From: Curvularia sp. ZM96
Lineage: Eukaryota; Ascomycota; Dothideomycetes; Pleosporales; Pleosporaceae
Direction of reading: 5' to 3'
NCBI GenBank assembly: GCA_022457065.1
Contig: JAJGBQ010000006.1
Coordinates: 1,984,001 to 2,048,000 of the forward strand
DNA: 64,000 nt
Of this stretch, positions 29,888 to 41,955 are shown one piece after another. A model generated the notes under the pieces. It was not told where the DNA came from. It saw only the letters and a program-made list of their open reading frames with translations, and did not search any database. The position numbers were made by a program, and so were the translations under genes. Within the stretch, counting starts at the first letter, position 1, and every line of letters starts with the position of its first letter.

Positions 29888-30702
29888 CTAACTCCGGTGC
29901 CTTTTGAAGGCCTCTTCTACACTGACTCCATTCCCAACATCTGCAGTAACCTTTTCGTCCGCCTCAACCAGCTTCGGCAGCAGCTCGAGCAGCTCGTCCA
30001 CCTTTCCCTTTGGTACCGCAACCACGCCGTTCTCGAATGGATCTATCATGATGATGTCGCCAGCCTCGACGACTGTCTCGCCAATCTTCACGGACACGTT
30101 GTGTGCATGAAACTTGGTCTCCGCCCCCGCCCCGATTACAGATGTCGCTCTGGACCAAATGGGCAGCTTTGTCTGGTTTAGAGCACTGATGTCTCTTACC
30201 CGCCCGTCAACCACGATTCCCTCGGCTCCGAGATGCTGCATGCGAGCTGCCATGATACCTCCGACTACGGCGCAACTCTGGCCCGGAGGCTGGCTTATGA
30301 CGACAATGGTACCATTCTCGGTATAATCTGCATATGGCCTCGAGTCTGAGAGATTGGATTCGGGTACCTTGGTCGGCATCTGTGGTGGGGTTGGGAAAGA
30401 CTTGGTAGCTTTGGGAACCATGAGGAAGGTCGATGCTGGCGCAAGGACCTTTCTCGGTTCTGGCTTGGGAATGCTGGCCGTATAGAGTAGTGGCTCTGTG
30501 CACAGGTTAGTGCATTTGTAGTCTATATACGCAAAGGTGGGTTGTACTGATATCGGCGAGAAAGCCTGCGCCAGGAACATGGAGCTTGAGTAGACCATCC
30601 GCGAGCTATGCGAGTTGAGTTACACGAGTATGAATGTAGATTGAACAAACTCACGTCGCATGCTGCGTATTCATACAACTTTTTCCATTTTGGAGATGCC
30701 AT
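29888..30702 (-). CDS. RraA-like / HMG-aldolase family protein
   Basis: Three minus-strand exons, 30702-30655, 30605-30548 and 30495-29888, splice to 237 aa. The first reads MASPKWKKLYEYAACD, the second LADGLLKLHVPGAGFLADI, and the third carries the rest. The family core is clear: GGIMAARMQHLGAEG followed by IVVDGRVRDISAL, whose Arg-Asp pair binds metal and substrate in RraA-fold aldolases, then GETVVEAGDIIMIDPFENGV. Bacterial and plant relatives cleave 4-hydroxy-4-methyl-2-oxoglutarate or decarboxylate oxaloacetate, while RraA proper inhibits RNase E. In fungi, which lack RNase E, an aldolase or decarboxylase role is more likely. No targeting peptide is evident. Intron 2 uses the unusual donor GTACAA but has a CTAAC branch site and CACAG acceptor, and the joined frame fits the family. 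Confidence 0.92.
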
Positions 30703-31374
30703 GGTTGTCTATCCGAGTAAAAGTTGATAATGTATCTGGTCTACTCTTCCAAGGTGCTCAGCGCGGTCATGGACGTAGCTCCTTAACCCCGCCAACCGAG
30801 GTGTACTGCATGTGCCCGGAGCTCCAGCGGCATCTTCAAGCAGTTCCGTAGACCTGTTAAGTATTTTTTACATTGCGAGATGGTGCAGTTATACAGTCAA
30901 TACCGTGTATCTCTCCTGCATTGCCGAATAGTCTCTCTACGATACGTTACGATGTCTTGGTGGAAGCCGCTCCCGCCGACTTCGCTGCCCGCCTCAGCGC
31001 CCTCACCAAGGCGCACCGTTACCCCGCGCTGCTACGACAAACGAGAGGCTGATGCTGAGGCTGAGAGGCTCTTCATATACGGACATATTGAATAGAGCAA
31101 AGACAATCCAATGGCCGACTATGCCGCCAAGACTGTGTGGGAACGCCAGGTGTCAAGCCACGGGGCAGCGTGGAGGACGATGTCATGCAAGGGTCCACGA
31201 CTCGGCGATCGCTGCGCACTGGCCTATTCTTCCTCTTTCTAGAGAACCTCAACGTCAACGCCTGCTGGCCTCTCGCCGCTACGCCTCTTGCAATCGCTCG
31301 CGCCCCTCTATTCTTCTCTCCCATCTGGTATTTTACATAGTCTTTGCGGCCTCTGCCGCTACACATCCCCCACT
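30703..31374. promoter_or_regulatory. Divergent promoter region of the RraA-like and YME1 genes
   Basis: About 670 bp between two outward-facing starts. It contains CT-rich leader-like sequence before the YME1 start (about 31200-31330). No single strong motif can be called, and the short open frames here have no family signature. Confidence 0.5.
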
Positions 31375-33934
31375 ATGGCCTTCCACGCGGCCGGCGCGGT
31401 TCAGGTATGTTTTGCCACGGGTCCCCGACATCGCGTCATCGAGCCTTGACTGATGAAGGATAATATCTAGAACGTCGCTTCTGTCACCACCGAGCTGTGG
31501 CCCGCTATGTCTACACTCTTGCGATCCTCCCGGCAAGCTCTTGGGCGAAAGCCCGCGGCTGCCGGCCTCCGCCAGCTGCATACGACTCGACCATCTCCAT
31601 CTGCCTTTGTCGGAGGAGCGCAGGTGCGCAAGCCCAAATGCATCGCTTCTTGTCCAGTGTACTAATTCGAATACAGTCACGCACGCAGGTTGCTCTCCCC
31701 GAAGATTCCGGCTCTGCTCCTTTGTCTGTCGCTCGTACCACTCCATCCACTACACTATCTGCAGGTTAGTAACAATGGAAGAACTCAAAACTAGGCATGA
31801 CTGACTTGCCGCAGCATCGCGCGTCGGATTGTGCAACCCTTTCGCTCGTACCTCACCACTTGCCTCTCTCAAGGCACGTCAGTATTCTACCACGTCTCGC
31901 AACGGCCCTCTCTCGCACCTCCGTCAGCTATCGAAACCTGGACTGCTCGGATTGAATCTCGTACAACAACGCTCGCTCTTCGGTGGACCCTCGCATGAAC
32001 AACTCGCCAGGCTCGAACAGGCTGCCAATAAGCACCCCAACAGCCCTGCGGCTCAGGCTAGCTTCTATTCGGCACTCATGCGCGCCAACATGCCCCAGAT
32101 CATCGTCAACCGGTACAACACAGGACTCTTTGCCGCAAACGATGCGGTTGATAAGCTCTATAACGAGGCCTTGGCAAAGACTGGACAGCAGGCTGGCAGC
32201 CAAGAAGGACTTTCTCCGGAAAAGCGACAGGCCATCACTCAGGCTCTGGGTGCTAATGTTAACTCTGCTCAGGTCGCGAGAACCAAGGGTGGCAGTGGCG
32301 TTAAGACCGATCCTGTCTACGTTGTTGTCGAGGAGTCCTTGATGAACGTCATCTTCAAGTGGGTCCGGTGGATCTGCGGATTTGCTCTGGCTGCCTACGT
32401 GTCTCTGGTTCTGATTACGCTCTTCGTTGAGACAAGCGGTGTTCTTAAGAAGGTTGGCGGTGGCACTACAGCCGAGGTTCGTCCAGAGCAGCAGACTACC
32501 CGTTTCAGTGACGTCCATGGTTGCGACGAGGCCAAGGAAGAACTCCTGGATGTAGTCGACTTTCTCAAGAACCCAGACAAGTACAACAAGCTTGGTGGAA
32601 GGCTGCCCAAGGGTGTCCTTCTGGTTGGCCCTCCCGGTACTGGTAAAACTCTGCTTGCTCGTGCTTGTGCGGGCGAAGCCGGTGTTCCCTTCTTCTACAT
32701 GTCTGGATCCGAATTCGATGAAGTCTACGTCGGTGTTGGAGCTAAGCGCGTCCGCGAACTCTTTACTGCTGCTCGTTCTAAGGCACCTGCCATTGTCTTT
32801 ATTGATGAGCTAGATGCTGTGGGCGGAAAGCGAAAGTCCCGTGACGCCAATTACCACCGCCAAACTCTGAACCAGCTTCTCAACGATCTCGACGGTTTCG
32901 ACCAAAGCACTGGTGTCATCTTCATCGCCGCTACGAACCACCCCGAACTTTTGGACAAGGCTCTTCTCCGTCCCGGACGTTTCGATCGCCACGTGCAAGT
33001 TGAACTTCCTGATGTCGGTGGACGACTGGCCATTCTCAAGTATCATACCAAGAAGATTCGCCTGTCACCCGATGTTGATCTCTCTACCATTGCCCGAGGC
33101 ACTCCTGGCTTCTCTGGAGCCGAGCTGGAGAATCTTGCAAACTCGGCCGCTATTCGTGCATCTAAGCTTCAAGGCAAGTTCGTCACTCTCAACGATATGG
33201 AATGGGCCAAGGACAAGATTACCATGGGTTCTGAGAAGAAAACACGCACTATTCCACTCCAAGACAAGATCCACACCGCCTACCACGAAGGCGGCCACGC
33301 ACTTGTCGGTCTCTTCACCAAGGGCTTCAATGATGTTCACAAGGCGACCATCCTTCCCAGAGGTCACGCTGCTGGTATCACATTCTTTCTTCCCCAGGAA
33401 GAACATCACCACACCCGCAAGCAGTACATCCGCCAGCTGCAAGTATCCATGGGTGGTAAGATGGCAGAGGAAATTGTCTTTGGTCCCGACAACGTAGCAG
33501 ACGGTGCTTCTGGTGATATTCAACAAGCTACCTCGCTCGCGTACAACATGGTCACCGCATGTGGTTTTTCGGATAAGCTTGGCAATGTCGACTTCAAGTC
33601 CAACTACGAAATGGTCTCTCCCGACACAAAGCGACTCATTGATGACGAAGTGCGACGCTTGATAGATGAGGCCAAGTCAAGCGCGAGAGAGCTGCTCAAG
33701 TCCAAACGCGTTGAGCTTGACCGGTTAGCAGACGCACTTGTCCAATACGAAACTTTGGACAAGCAAGAAATTCTCAAGGTCATCAAGGGCGAGGACCTTC
33801 CTGGCCGATTGAAGGCCATGCCAAACTCACCCATCAAGATACCAGACAACCCACTTCCGACTGCCATATTGCCTCCACCAAGAGGCGATGGCGGAGACGG
33901 ATCGGGTCCACCAGGCCCGCCACTACCCGCATAA
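31375..33934 (+). CDS. YME1: Mitochondrial i-AAA protease (FtsH family)
   Basis: Four exons, 31375-31404, 31471-31623, 31677-31764 and 31815-33934, encode about 796 aa. The N terminus (MAFHAAGAVQ, then Arg/Ser-rich STLLRSSRQALGRK) is a mitochondrial presequence. A single membrane span WICGFALAAYVSLVLITLF lies near residues 270-292. The AAA+ domain shows Walker A GPPGTGKT (about 362), Walker B IVFIDELD, and the second region of homology ATNHPELLDKALLRPGRFDR. The M41 zinc protease site is HEGGH (about 580), with the later metal ligand in GASGDIQQATSLA. This is an ATP-dependent protease of the inner membrane facing the intermembrane space, which removes unassembled or damaged proteins. The tiny 30-nt first exon is supported by good GTATGT and CTAG sites. 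The proline/glycine-rich C-terminal tail is typical of fungal copies. Confidence 0.96.
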
Positions 33935-36535
33935 GCATTATTGACGATGAGGAAGAGGATATAGTAAAATGCGCATTTTAGCATATGTATGCATAACAAA
34001 GGCGTGAAATGGGATTTCATTTCAGCCCACCTCTCTCTCTCCTTTCCTCATTTGAAAGGGTTACGATTGTCTTTTACGCACCTTTTTTTGTACAACAGTT
34101 GGTTTTATAGGAAAACCCCCATACAGTAGCTCTTATTAGCGTTACTAAGAATGAAGAAATGTGCTTCGGCAAATAAGAGGTTGTGGATGTTTGAATATGT
34201 GAAGTTGATGAAAGTGGGTGTGAAACCTGTGTTCGATAGTGGTGATGACTTGGATGTCGAAAGCGACAAAAATTCAATGAAGAGCATACGTTCATACCAT
34301 GATGCATCGATCGAGGCGTTCTTACCTTTGCTTGGCAGCGCTATCCCATCAGCTACACTCTTTTTCCGCTACCTACCACACAGCAGCTCCCCATACGATA
34401 TCAACAAATGCACATAACAAACAGTCATGATCAGTAAGTCATTAGATCTCACGGCTAAGAGAATCACCCCACTGGATATAGATCGTGACATCACTGATAT
34501 AAGCTGAATGCACATCATCAGCTGAATCATTCGCTGAATGTTTCATGTATGTATGTATGCTCTCACCGCAATTTCCCCACAAACATGTTTGAGTGCATTC
34601 ACGTTGCGCCTAGACAACTTGCAGAAGATGGGCTAGAATGCAGTGTTGAAAAAAAAACAGGGGGGGATGAGTATCAGCATCGAACTGGGGCAATGGTGCG
34701 ATTGGTGTCAAGGTGAGATATGCAAGTGGCTGCTTAGCGTACGGAAAGTGTACCCGTGTTTGTCTTTTGAAGATGTAGGGGATTGGAGGGAGATAGCATG
34801 GCATAGCTTGGAGCGCCCAGGCGGCCTGATAGTAGAAAGGTGTGCTTCATACAACCGGTTTGTTAAGAATGGGGCAGGTTTGGGGGGATTGTGTCAGTCT
34901 CACAATGGTCCTCGCGCGTTTAGGCAGCCATGTCGTTTGCTCAATTCATCAGAATAGCATTGATCGCTCGTGTTTCTATGTTCGCTATAGCTAGATCTTG
35001 AAGTATCTTTCCGCGCTCATTTCTCTTCTATTGTGTGCTCTTCCCTCTAATGTAGAAAGCTAATATGTTTCTTTATCTTTACTTTTTTTTCACAGTGTAT
35101 ACATCTCCCGTCGCGTAAGTTTCCCAAAATAAACCCCTTACTCTCTCCCGCCTCCACTCAAATCCTCATAATGATAACCATATAGCCTATTCTAAGCCAG
35201 TCCCTGTAGCTTCGGGCATGCAAATACCCCGAGCCATCTACCCTTCTCCCCCTATAATCCTGATCCTGAAATCTATCTCGGAGTATAGTAAGCCGAAGCT
35301 ATCAAGCTAATTGGAGAGAAAGAGGGGTTGGTCCACGGGATCTCAGCGCGGCTGTTAGGACCTGGGCTTCCTGAGAAAGCGAAAATCGGTGCATCTGACC
35401 GTTCAGCCGCGAACGTTCTGAAACAACAGCTATGCAAGCCGGCACTGAAAAGGGCTAGACGGGACTGCATGTCGCACAGTGTCTGTCTGCGTACCAAAGT
35501 GCTGGGTCAATATGCAAGATAGCCCCCATTGAGTCGGTAGTGGTGTGTCGATCAACGTCTTGCCTTGCTTTAGATCTGCAGTGGATTACGACTGCACAGT
35601 GGATGCGTATGATTGCGACTTGCTTGCACGGTGAGGGTGAGCCCAACTTCTTTCCCGCGGAGAAGTAAGCCAAGTTGAGTTGGGCGTAGTCATCGCCGCA
35701 AGGTGAGCCACGTTGAAAGCCCGCAACACATGTAGCAAGACCACGTTGCCCAAAGTGAGCGGGGGATCGGGGGTCAAGTAGTAAGAATAACAAGCAGCAT
35801 TCTGTTTAGCTACACCTAGACCAAGTGACCGGTAGATGAAGTGGGTCAGCTGACGTCAGGATATCTTGCTATACTCCCTCTGGGTCCATACAACCTCAGC
35901 TCCCTCCGCCCATTCGCAAAGGTTCTAGGCTTGCCAAGAACGTTTGATCGGCAGTTTCCCCGGGTTTTGGGTATCTTTCTGGACCCAGGAAGATCACCCT
36001 GTGAAGTAGCGCCGAGTCACAGACCTACGTGGCCCGTCGAAGCCTTGCATATCGTGGTGCGATTGCTTAAACCACAAAATAGCTCTTGGCGTAAGCACTC
36101 ACGGGTAGTGCGCGTCCACAATGCTTGGAGGGGTAAGATACTCGTTGTAGGGGGTCGTATGAAACATCTCGTGGTGGAGACTCTCTCTCCCGCGGGACGT
36201 GGGCTGATGCCGATGCGCTGCATAGTTTCCAGCTGAGTGTCACTGTATCTGCACAGCCCCCCGTATTCATAGCTTTTTAGGATAATGCTTGTCTGACTCG
36301 TGCGCGCCCTTGAATTATCAGATGGTAGTAAAGATAGCGCATAATCTCAAAGTTAAATCCCTTTTTTTTTGTGTTTGTGGCTGAGGTTCTCATGATAGAT
36401 AGGGCGAACTGTTGGGTTTCAGATGGACACAAATCTGTCGAACGTGGAGGGCTCATATCCAATCAGATACTGCTCAGTCTGTCAGCACGCGCGTTTCCTG
36501 GGCCGATTTTCCCGCAGGTGGGTATGTTGCGAACC
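33935..36535. other. 2.6 kb intergenic region
   Basis: No supported gene. Frames at 34643-34957 and 35841-36236 on the plus strand are short and lack recognisable motifs. The middle part is AT-rich with T-runs, and there is a poly-T run near 36361. The region must contain the YME1 3' end and the 3' end of the bZIP gene. Confidence 0.5.
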
Positions 36536-37364
36536 TCAGTGCGGTCTAGGGTGATATCGCGGGTAATCAGGCGCAGAGGTAGGCAAACTCACATGCGGAT
36601 TGTGGGTTACCTGGTGTTGAGACCCGGGTTGTGAACCATAGCCATAGAGATACGTATTGGCGAGGTACTCATGTGGCTGGTGCGATAAATTCTGTGTTTG
36701 ATCGTATGCTACAGGCGCTGGAGGCTCGGGGCTATATTGATACATTGAGTGTTGAGCGGGCTGCACAGTGTGCTCAAATCCCATTGCCCAGGTCGATGGG
36801 ATGTTCCAAGTAGGATTCGCTGGGGGAGGTGGTGGTGGAGAGTAGGGATGTGCATTCCAGTTTGAAGGATATGCCCCATACGCGTGCGATGTGGGAACAT
36901 GGTGGCTATTGAAAGACGTGGTAGTGGCTGGTGCAATAGGGTTGAGTGAAGCCTTCCTAGTGCTCATAGGGCTGATGTCCCGGTTGGCTGGTGTTCTGTA
37001 AGGTGACAAGCTTGGTCCTGCGATGCTGTGGTCTGAAGGGTGGGAAGACGCATACACGTCTTGTTGCTCGGGAGAAGGTTGCTTGCTCTGATCGTCTGTG
37101 TCGTCACTGATCAACTGCTGAAGGTACTGCAGCTTTCGTTTGCGTTTTTCACCTGTACAACGACGAGTCAGGAGATATACAAAAAGGAGCTGTTGGATGT
37201 AACGTACGGTAGTTGCGCGAAGCGATTCTGTTCTGCTGCTTCCGGATCTCGCTGTTGACTTTCTTTGGTTTCACGGATGAGTCCGAACTCTCTCCTGGCT
37301 GCCTTGACTTTTGTCGGTACCTTTGCGAGGATGGTGTCGGTAGTGTGGTGTTAGGGAGATCCAT
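36536..37364 (-). CDS. bZIP-type basic-region transcription factor, zipper not evident
   Basis: Exon 1 (37364-37208) and exon 2 (37152-36536) splice inside the basic region: the Arg codon of NYR is split as C|GT, with donor GTACGT and acceptor TACAG. The joined basic region reads KQQNRIASRNYREKRKRK, which fits the N-x7-R rule of bZIP DNA-binding helices. After KLQYLQQLI the sequence turns to SDDTDDQSKQP, so no heptad of leucines follows. The rest is Pro/Tyr/His/Gln-rich and disordered (SPPPPPPANPTW), as in an activation domain. The length is about 257 aa if exon 2 runs to its stop. A good GTGAGT donor near 36590 with an acceptor near 36548 would give another C terminus. It resembles the zipper-less basic regions of TOXE-like regulators, but no ankyrin repeats are visible. 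Confidence 0.82.
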
Positions 37365-39092
37365 GGCGCCAGCAAATATGTATGGGGGACCGGAGTGTGA
37401 AAATGATATGCACAAAAAGTGCTGAAAAGGACCTGCTTTTGAGCGGCTGATCTATTCCTAATCATATGTGGCAAGGTTACATTCGAGCAGTGAAGACTCC
37501 CCTGGCTCGAACACTGGGGGCCGCGTTGCTAAGCGAAACGAGACTCGCAGCTTGCCTCTACCATCAGGCCTTTTCTAGGCACCGCTTATTAAACACCTCC
37601 AAAATAGAAGCAGAAGCAAGTGGCCTGCGGAAGCCAGCAATGCACAGGTAGATCCTGCCGCCGTCAACCTTAACCTTAATCTTGCTGCAAAGCAGTGAGA
37701 TGTGACCGCCAGAGACTTGAAAGTCGCACGGCACATGTTCTGGGGTCTTAGTCATCTTTTGGAAGTCATCTTTGATGCCGAATGCCGATTCAAAGCCGCT
37801 CAGCCGCTCAAGCAGCAGTCACCGCTCCCGTGATTACTTGCTTGTGTTCAGCGTGCGCTAGGCAGCTCAAGCTGAGATCTCAGATGGCTGAATCATCTCG
37901 GAAGAGCGATCCGATCACGGTCCACTATGAAAGAATGTCCACGTGAACAGGGCGAAGCAATGGCTGGTGACGTGGAGCATCTCGCCAGCAGCGGGACTCG
38001 ACATGCCGCCTATGCAGCAATGACGACAGATCGGATTTGTCAAATGAGTCAGGGCGGTTTTAAGAAGCACATTGAAACCTTTCGTACAGTAGTCAAGCAG
38101 AAACGTTGGGCCAGAGAGAGGCTATGCATGTGGCGGTCTAAGGCCGTCAGCCACTAGCACATCCTAGCAGGGACACTAGATGATGCGTAAGCAGGAACAA
38201 CACGAATTCTCATTCCACTTTCTCAGTTACCAAATTCATCAAGCCATACATGGCTCATTCAAACCTTTGAGGAAGTAGGGTCAGATGTAGTTTGTTTTGT
38301 CCTTTGTCGTTCCACTCCGCCACAGAAGTGGTCTTAGCAACAATCGGAGCTAAAGTTCCGACATCGTAGTTGGTAATCCCCATCTAATCAACAGGTCCAA
38401 ATTTAGAACTCCTCTGCTGTCGAGACGCTGCCGTCGGAAAAAGTGCTACAGACTCGAGACGAGTTCTGCTGCCTTGGACGACGATTGGTTTTGTGAAATA
38501 GCGGTCAATGCGCGAGGAATCGACAAGGTCCAAGAGGCTTAACAATCTGTTGTGTGAGCCCAGGACACGCGTCCTGTTCAACACAGGCATCTGGGTCGGA
38601 AATGGATAATCTGGCGTCGAATTTAGCAATGCGAAGCTGGATCGTCCCGACTTCCTGAACCTGTGGGGAAGTGGTGGAGGCGAGGGTACAAATATAAAAT
38701 GCACGAGGCTTCTCAGCTCGCGCCCAATCATGGGCCAATGAACCAAGATGTAAAGCAGCGGCCTCCGCTCGGCAGTTGGTTCTCGCTGGAAACGCGGAGA
38801 TATTCTGGAAAGCGTAGTGCTCGAACACGGCGTACCAAGGCAGATATAGATTACTAGTAAACATTGACAAATCGTCCGGGCTACATGCAGTGGGAGTATC
38901 AAGTCTCTGCTGCAACCATCGCTTGTACCGACCCGTTCGGTTGGGGCGAGAAATGTACGCCACAGTGCCGCCTATCTCCGCAAGAACGCCGACCCGTCGC
39001 CATGGTATCTTCGTATCCAGAAACGCCATAGGCTTGAAATTCCGAAAACAAGAACGCCTTCAATTGATTGCCACTACCGTGAATCGATCCAA
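37365..39092. other. 1.7 kb intergenic region
   Basis: It lies between two minus-strand genes. Overlapping minus-strand frames at 38384-38902 and 38505-39029 are open for about 170 codons each, but I recognise neither and cannot join them with good splice sites. Otherwise I see nothing. Confidence 0.45.
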
Positions 39093-40957
39093 TCAGTTCG
39101 ACTCAGTTATTTCTTTCTTCTTCAGGCTATATGTCCGGATAACATTGGACAAGCTGCTTTTTGGGGGTGAATCCAAGTCTGGAGCCGTCCGGCTCGCGTA
39201 CCAAGTTTCTTCTTGGATCCTGCGTTCTTGTATCTGCGACAGTGTTGTCTTGAGCGCAGAGTATAGCTGTCTGTTGTCACTGGTATCGAGATCGACCCAG
39301 AAGGAGTAGAAGAACAGGCTTTGGCGATTAACGGATTTGAGCTGGCGCATAATGTACTGCCTGACTGATGTCTCGGGTTCGCTCTTGCTCGGTGAGTAGT
39401 CCGGGAAGAACTTCTCCAAAGGTGAGTGTGCCATCTTTTTGAGGAGAAGAGTGTAGTTATTAAGTATAAGGATGACTGAAGAGGATGAAAATCCGGGCTG
39501 ACTGATCCAGCTCCCAAAGCTCTCAAGCTCATCTATCAAAAGCGACTCGTTCGGTCGGTTAGGATTGGGCTTGTCGTACAGAGATACGTCAATAGTATAC
39601 ACGAGCGCGGTCGCTCCCTCGAGCTGATGGAACCAGCGCTCTCGGAATTGGTCAGGAAGACCCTCTTTGATATTGAACAGATGAATATCTAGTTCATCCC
39701 AGTTGAAGCGCAGCTCTTTGACACCGCGCATAGATTGGTTCAAGCGAATGATATCCGCTTCTGTGGGAATATAGTCTTTCTCGGCTATACGGGCAACCTC
39801 CTGCGCAAAGTAGGACGCATATTGCGGGAATTCAATCTCGAAGTTGTGGTCATAAAGCTTGGAAAACTGTGGGCTGGACCAAATGTGATCAATCGCTTTG
39901 ACCGAATCCGGTGTAATGCCTTCATTGCCAGCGTCCAGTTCATGGAGTAAGGTAGCAAAATCGTGGCTGAGCGCAGGAGGAAGGGAAACACCCGTGTCTT
40001 TGAGGAGATCGGTGATGGAGTGCATGAGAGAATAAACCACCTGGTAGATTTGGTACCGGTACTTGATGCGTTCGTTCGCTGGCGGATGGCCTTCTGCGTA
40101 CAACATCTTCAATTGGTGGATTAAAAGGTCTTTGCCACTGTTGATTTTGCCTACAAGTACGAGCTTAGTCTCGTGACGAAGATTAGTAGCTTCTCTTTGC
40201 AGCGCACGGTCGATTGCTTCGGATCGATTTATCGCTTCGATGTGCTCGTAATCTGAATCGCTAGGCGAGACGTTTCTATCGAGTGGACTTTGAGCTTGCT
40301 TCTTGTTGAAGATGAGCCGCAGCCATTGAACGAAACTGGATAGGCGTGCAAGTCCTGCAATGCAGCCACTATTCCACCTTGAAGATTGCGAGAGTAGCTT
40401 GGTATTTGCAGCGTTTTCCTGCCTGATCTGACGGCTCTTGTGCAGTAGAATCTTGCGTTGGGCCTGGGCCGTGCTGTTGCTTGTCAGTTGTCTGGGTCCC
40501 AGAAGCTACGCTGATCTATTTACCAATGACATGCTGCAAGGAGCAGATTTACAGCGTCGTTTTGGCGCTGAGCGACCGTTTGCAGTCGACCCATGGTCCT
40601 GCCAGCAAGCACATGCTTGAGCTTGGCTGCAAAATCAACGGCACTCGGATCTGATCGCTGAAAGGTCCTGATTAGCGCGCTCACATGGCGTGCAAGCTCG
40701 CCGGATGAGCGAGCAAGTACTTCCAAGTCAGTAAGCAATTGGGGGTGTAAATCATTGCCAGCGTTGTTCAGCCAGTCCTGGATGTTTCCGAAGGTGGATT
40801 TCAAGGCTGTCAGTTGCGCAAGGAGATTGATAGACGATGCACTGCTGTCCTTGCGGCGATTGTGAATCTGGCGCAAGCTGTCAATGTCCCGTCGAAGTTG
40901 TTCGCGGAGTGTTCCGATGGTGCCAACCAATGCGAACACCCTTTTCTCGTCGGCCAT
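39093..40957 (-). CDS. Degenerate G-alpha-like protein with N-terminal helical domain
   Basis: Exon 1 (40957-40524) and exon 2 (40473-39093) are joined by a 50-nt intron (GTAAAT...CAACAG) and encode about 604 aa. The junction gives LLLAACHC, as expected in this fungal family. Residues 1-145 form a helical domain (INLLAQLTALKSTFGNIQDW, DLHPQLLTDLEVLARS) like those at the N terminus of fungal STAND-associated proteins. The rest aligns with heterotrimeric G-alpha subunits from RSEAIDRALQREATNLRHE through Walker A GKINSGKD (about 253) to FFPDY and the C-terminal helices. Key G-alpha residues are lost: the switch II DVGGQ position reads NIKEGLPDQ, the NKxD base-binding motif reads NNYT, and the TCAT loop reads FWVDLDT. 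GTP hydrolysis is therefore doubtful. It probably acts as a scaffold or sensor; the role is unknown. Confidence 0.85.
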
Positions 40958-41955
40958 GGCTGGTGTGACTTGGTAGCGTTGCGTGGCAGAAATATCCCGG
41001 CCAGTCTAGCCAGTATGGCCCAAACGAGCACGAATGAGAGTGGTAGAAGTGTTTGCGACTGACAACCAGTGTGCGCAAAGGCTAGCAGAAGGGGTTCTCA
41101 CGAGCCGTAGGGGTTAAGGTTGGCACTTGCAAGCTGTTGTCATTGCGCGTGGTCCGAAGGGTCAGCACCGGGTCCGCGGATGCTGATTGCTTGGACAGAG
41201 AAGCGCAGGCCGTTTGAGAGTGCGGGGTTGTTGTGTTTCTCGAGGAGCAGCGCAGGAAATCCCCAGGGGGAGGCTTGGCAGATGTGTGAGGAGGACATTG
41301 ACTCGTCTTGCTCGTGAACATATGCATGGCCTGGATGCCAGTCACGGGCGGCTGCATGGCGCGTCTTAATGCCAGGGACGCGTTAATCGGCTACGGCTGA
41401 TAGCGTGGCGTGGCAGCTAGGATACTTCTGTCTTACCGTGCTGGGAACGGCTAATTGAGGTATGGCATGACCAGGGGCCGCCGCCGGGAGTCATTTGCCG
41501 TACCATACGTTGCTGCTGGTGCTACCGTGGTGCTGGAGCTGAAATTGAATCTGAATCCGGGGCTGGCGATGGGGTCGACGCTGGGGCTCAAGTGGGTACA
41601 GCGACGTGGGCTTGAAACATGTGCGGAAGAGGAGTCAGAGAGTGACGACTTGCTCCTTCTGTTGGCCCGTGACTCACCCGCGACTGCCTAGTACGAACGC
41701 CGCTAAGCGACATCTGTCGTCATTGCCCCGAACAACGCGTTTTGCAACCACCACCAGCCATGCTCATCACCAAACCCAGGAGGTTATTACAACGCCTCTC
41801 CCACGACCAGTAAAACTGGAAACTCAGAATCTGCTCTCCAACAAAGACAAGCTATCATCGCAGAGATAATAAATCACTGTGACAACTACAGCTACTTTTA
41901 CAAGTAGCGTCAAGAGCGCTAAGAACACAGTAACAATACCTAACTGTGACAAATC
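40958..41955. other. Divergent intergenic region, about 1 kb
   Basis: It lies between the G-alpha-like gene (minus) and the F-box gene (plus). Short frames are present but look like chance. The right part is A-rich just before the ATG at 41956, as in a leader. Confidence 0.5.

Noticed and set aside
38384..39029. Two overlapping minus-strand frames downstream of the G-alpha-like gene
   Set aside because: Neither has a recognisable motif and no good splice pair joins them. It could be a small unknown gene, but I cannot support it.
40506..40552. Alternative 47-nt intron in the G-alpha-like gene (GTAAAT at 40552)
   Set aside because: It is in frame but removes the LLLAAC block that is typical of this family. 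The donor at 40523 with acceptor at 40474 keeps it.
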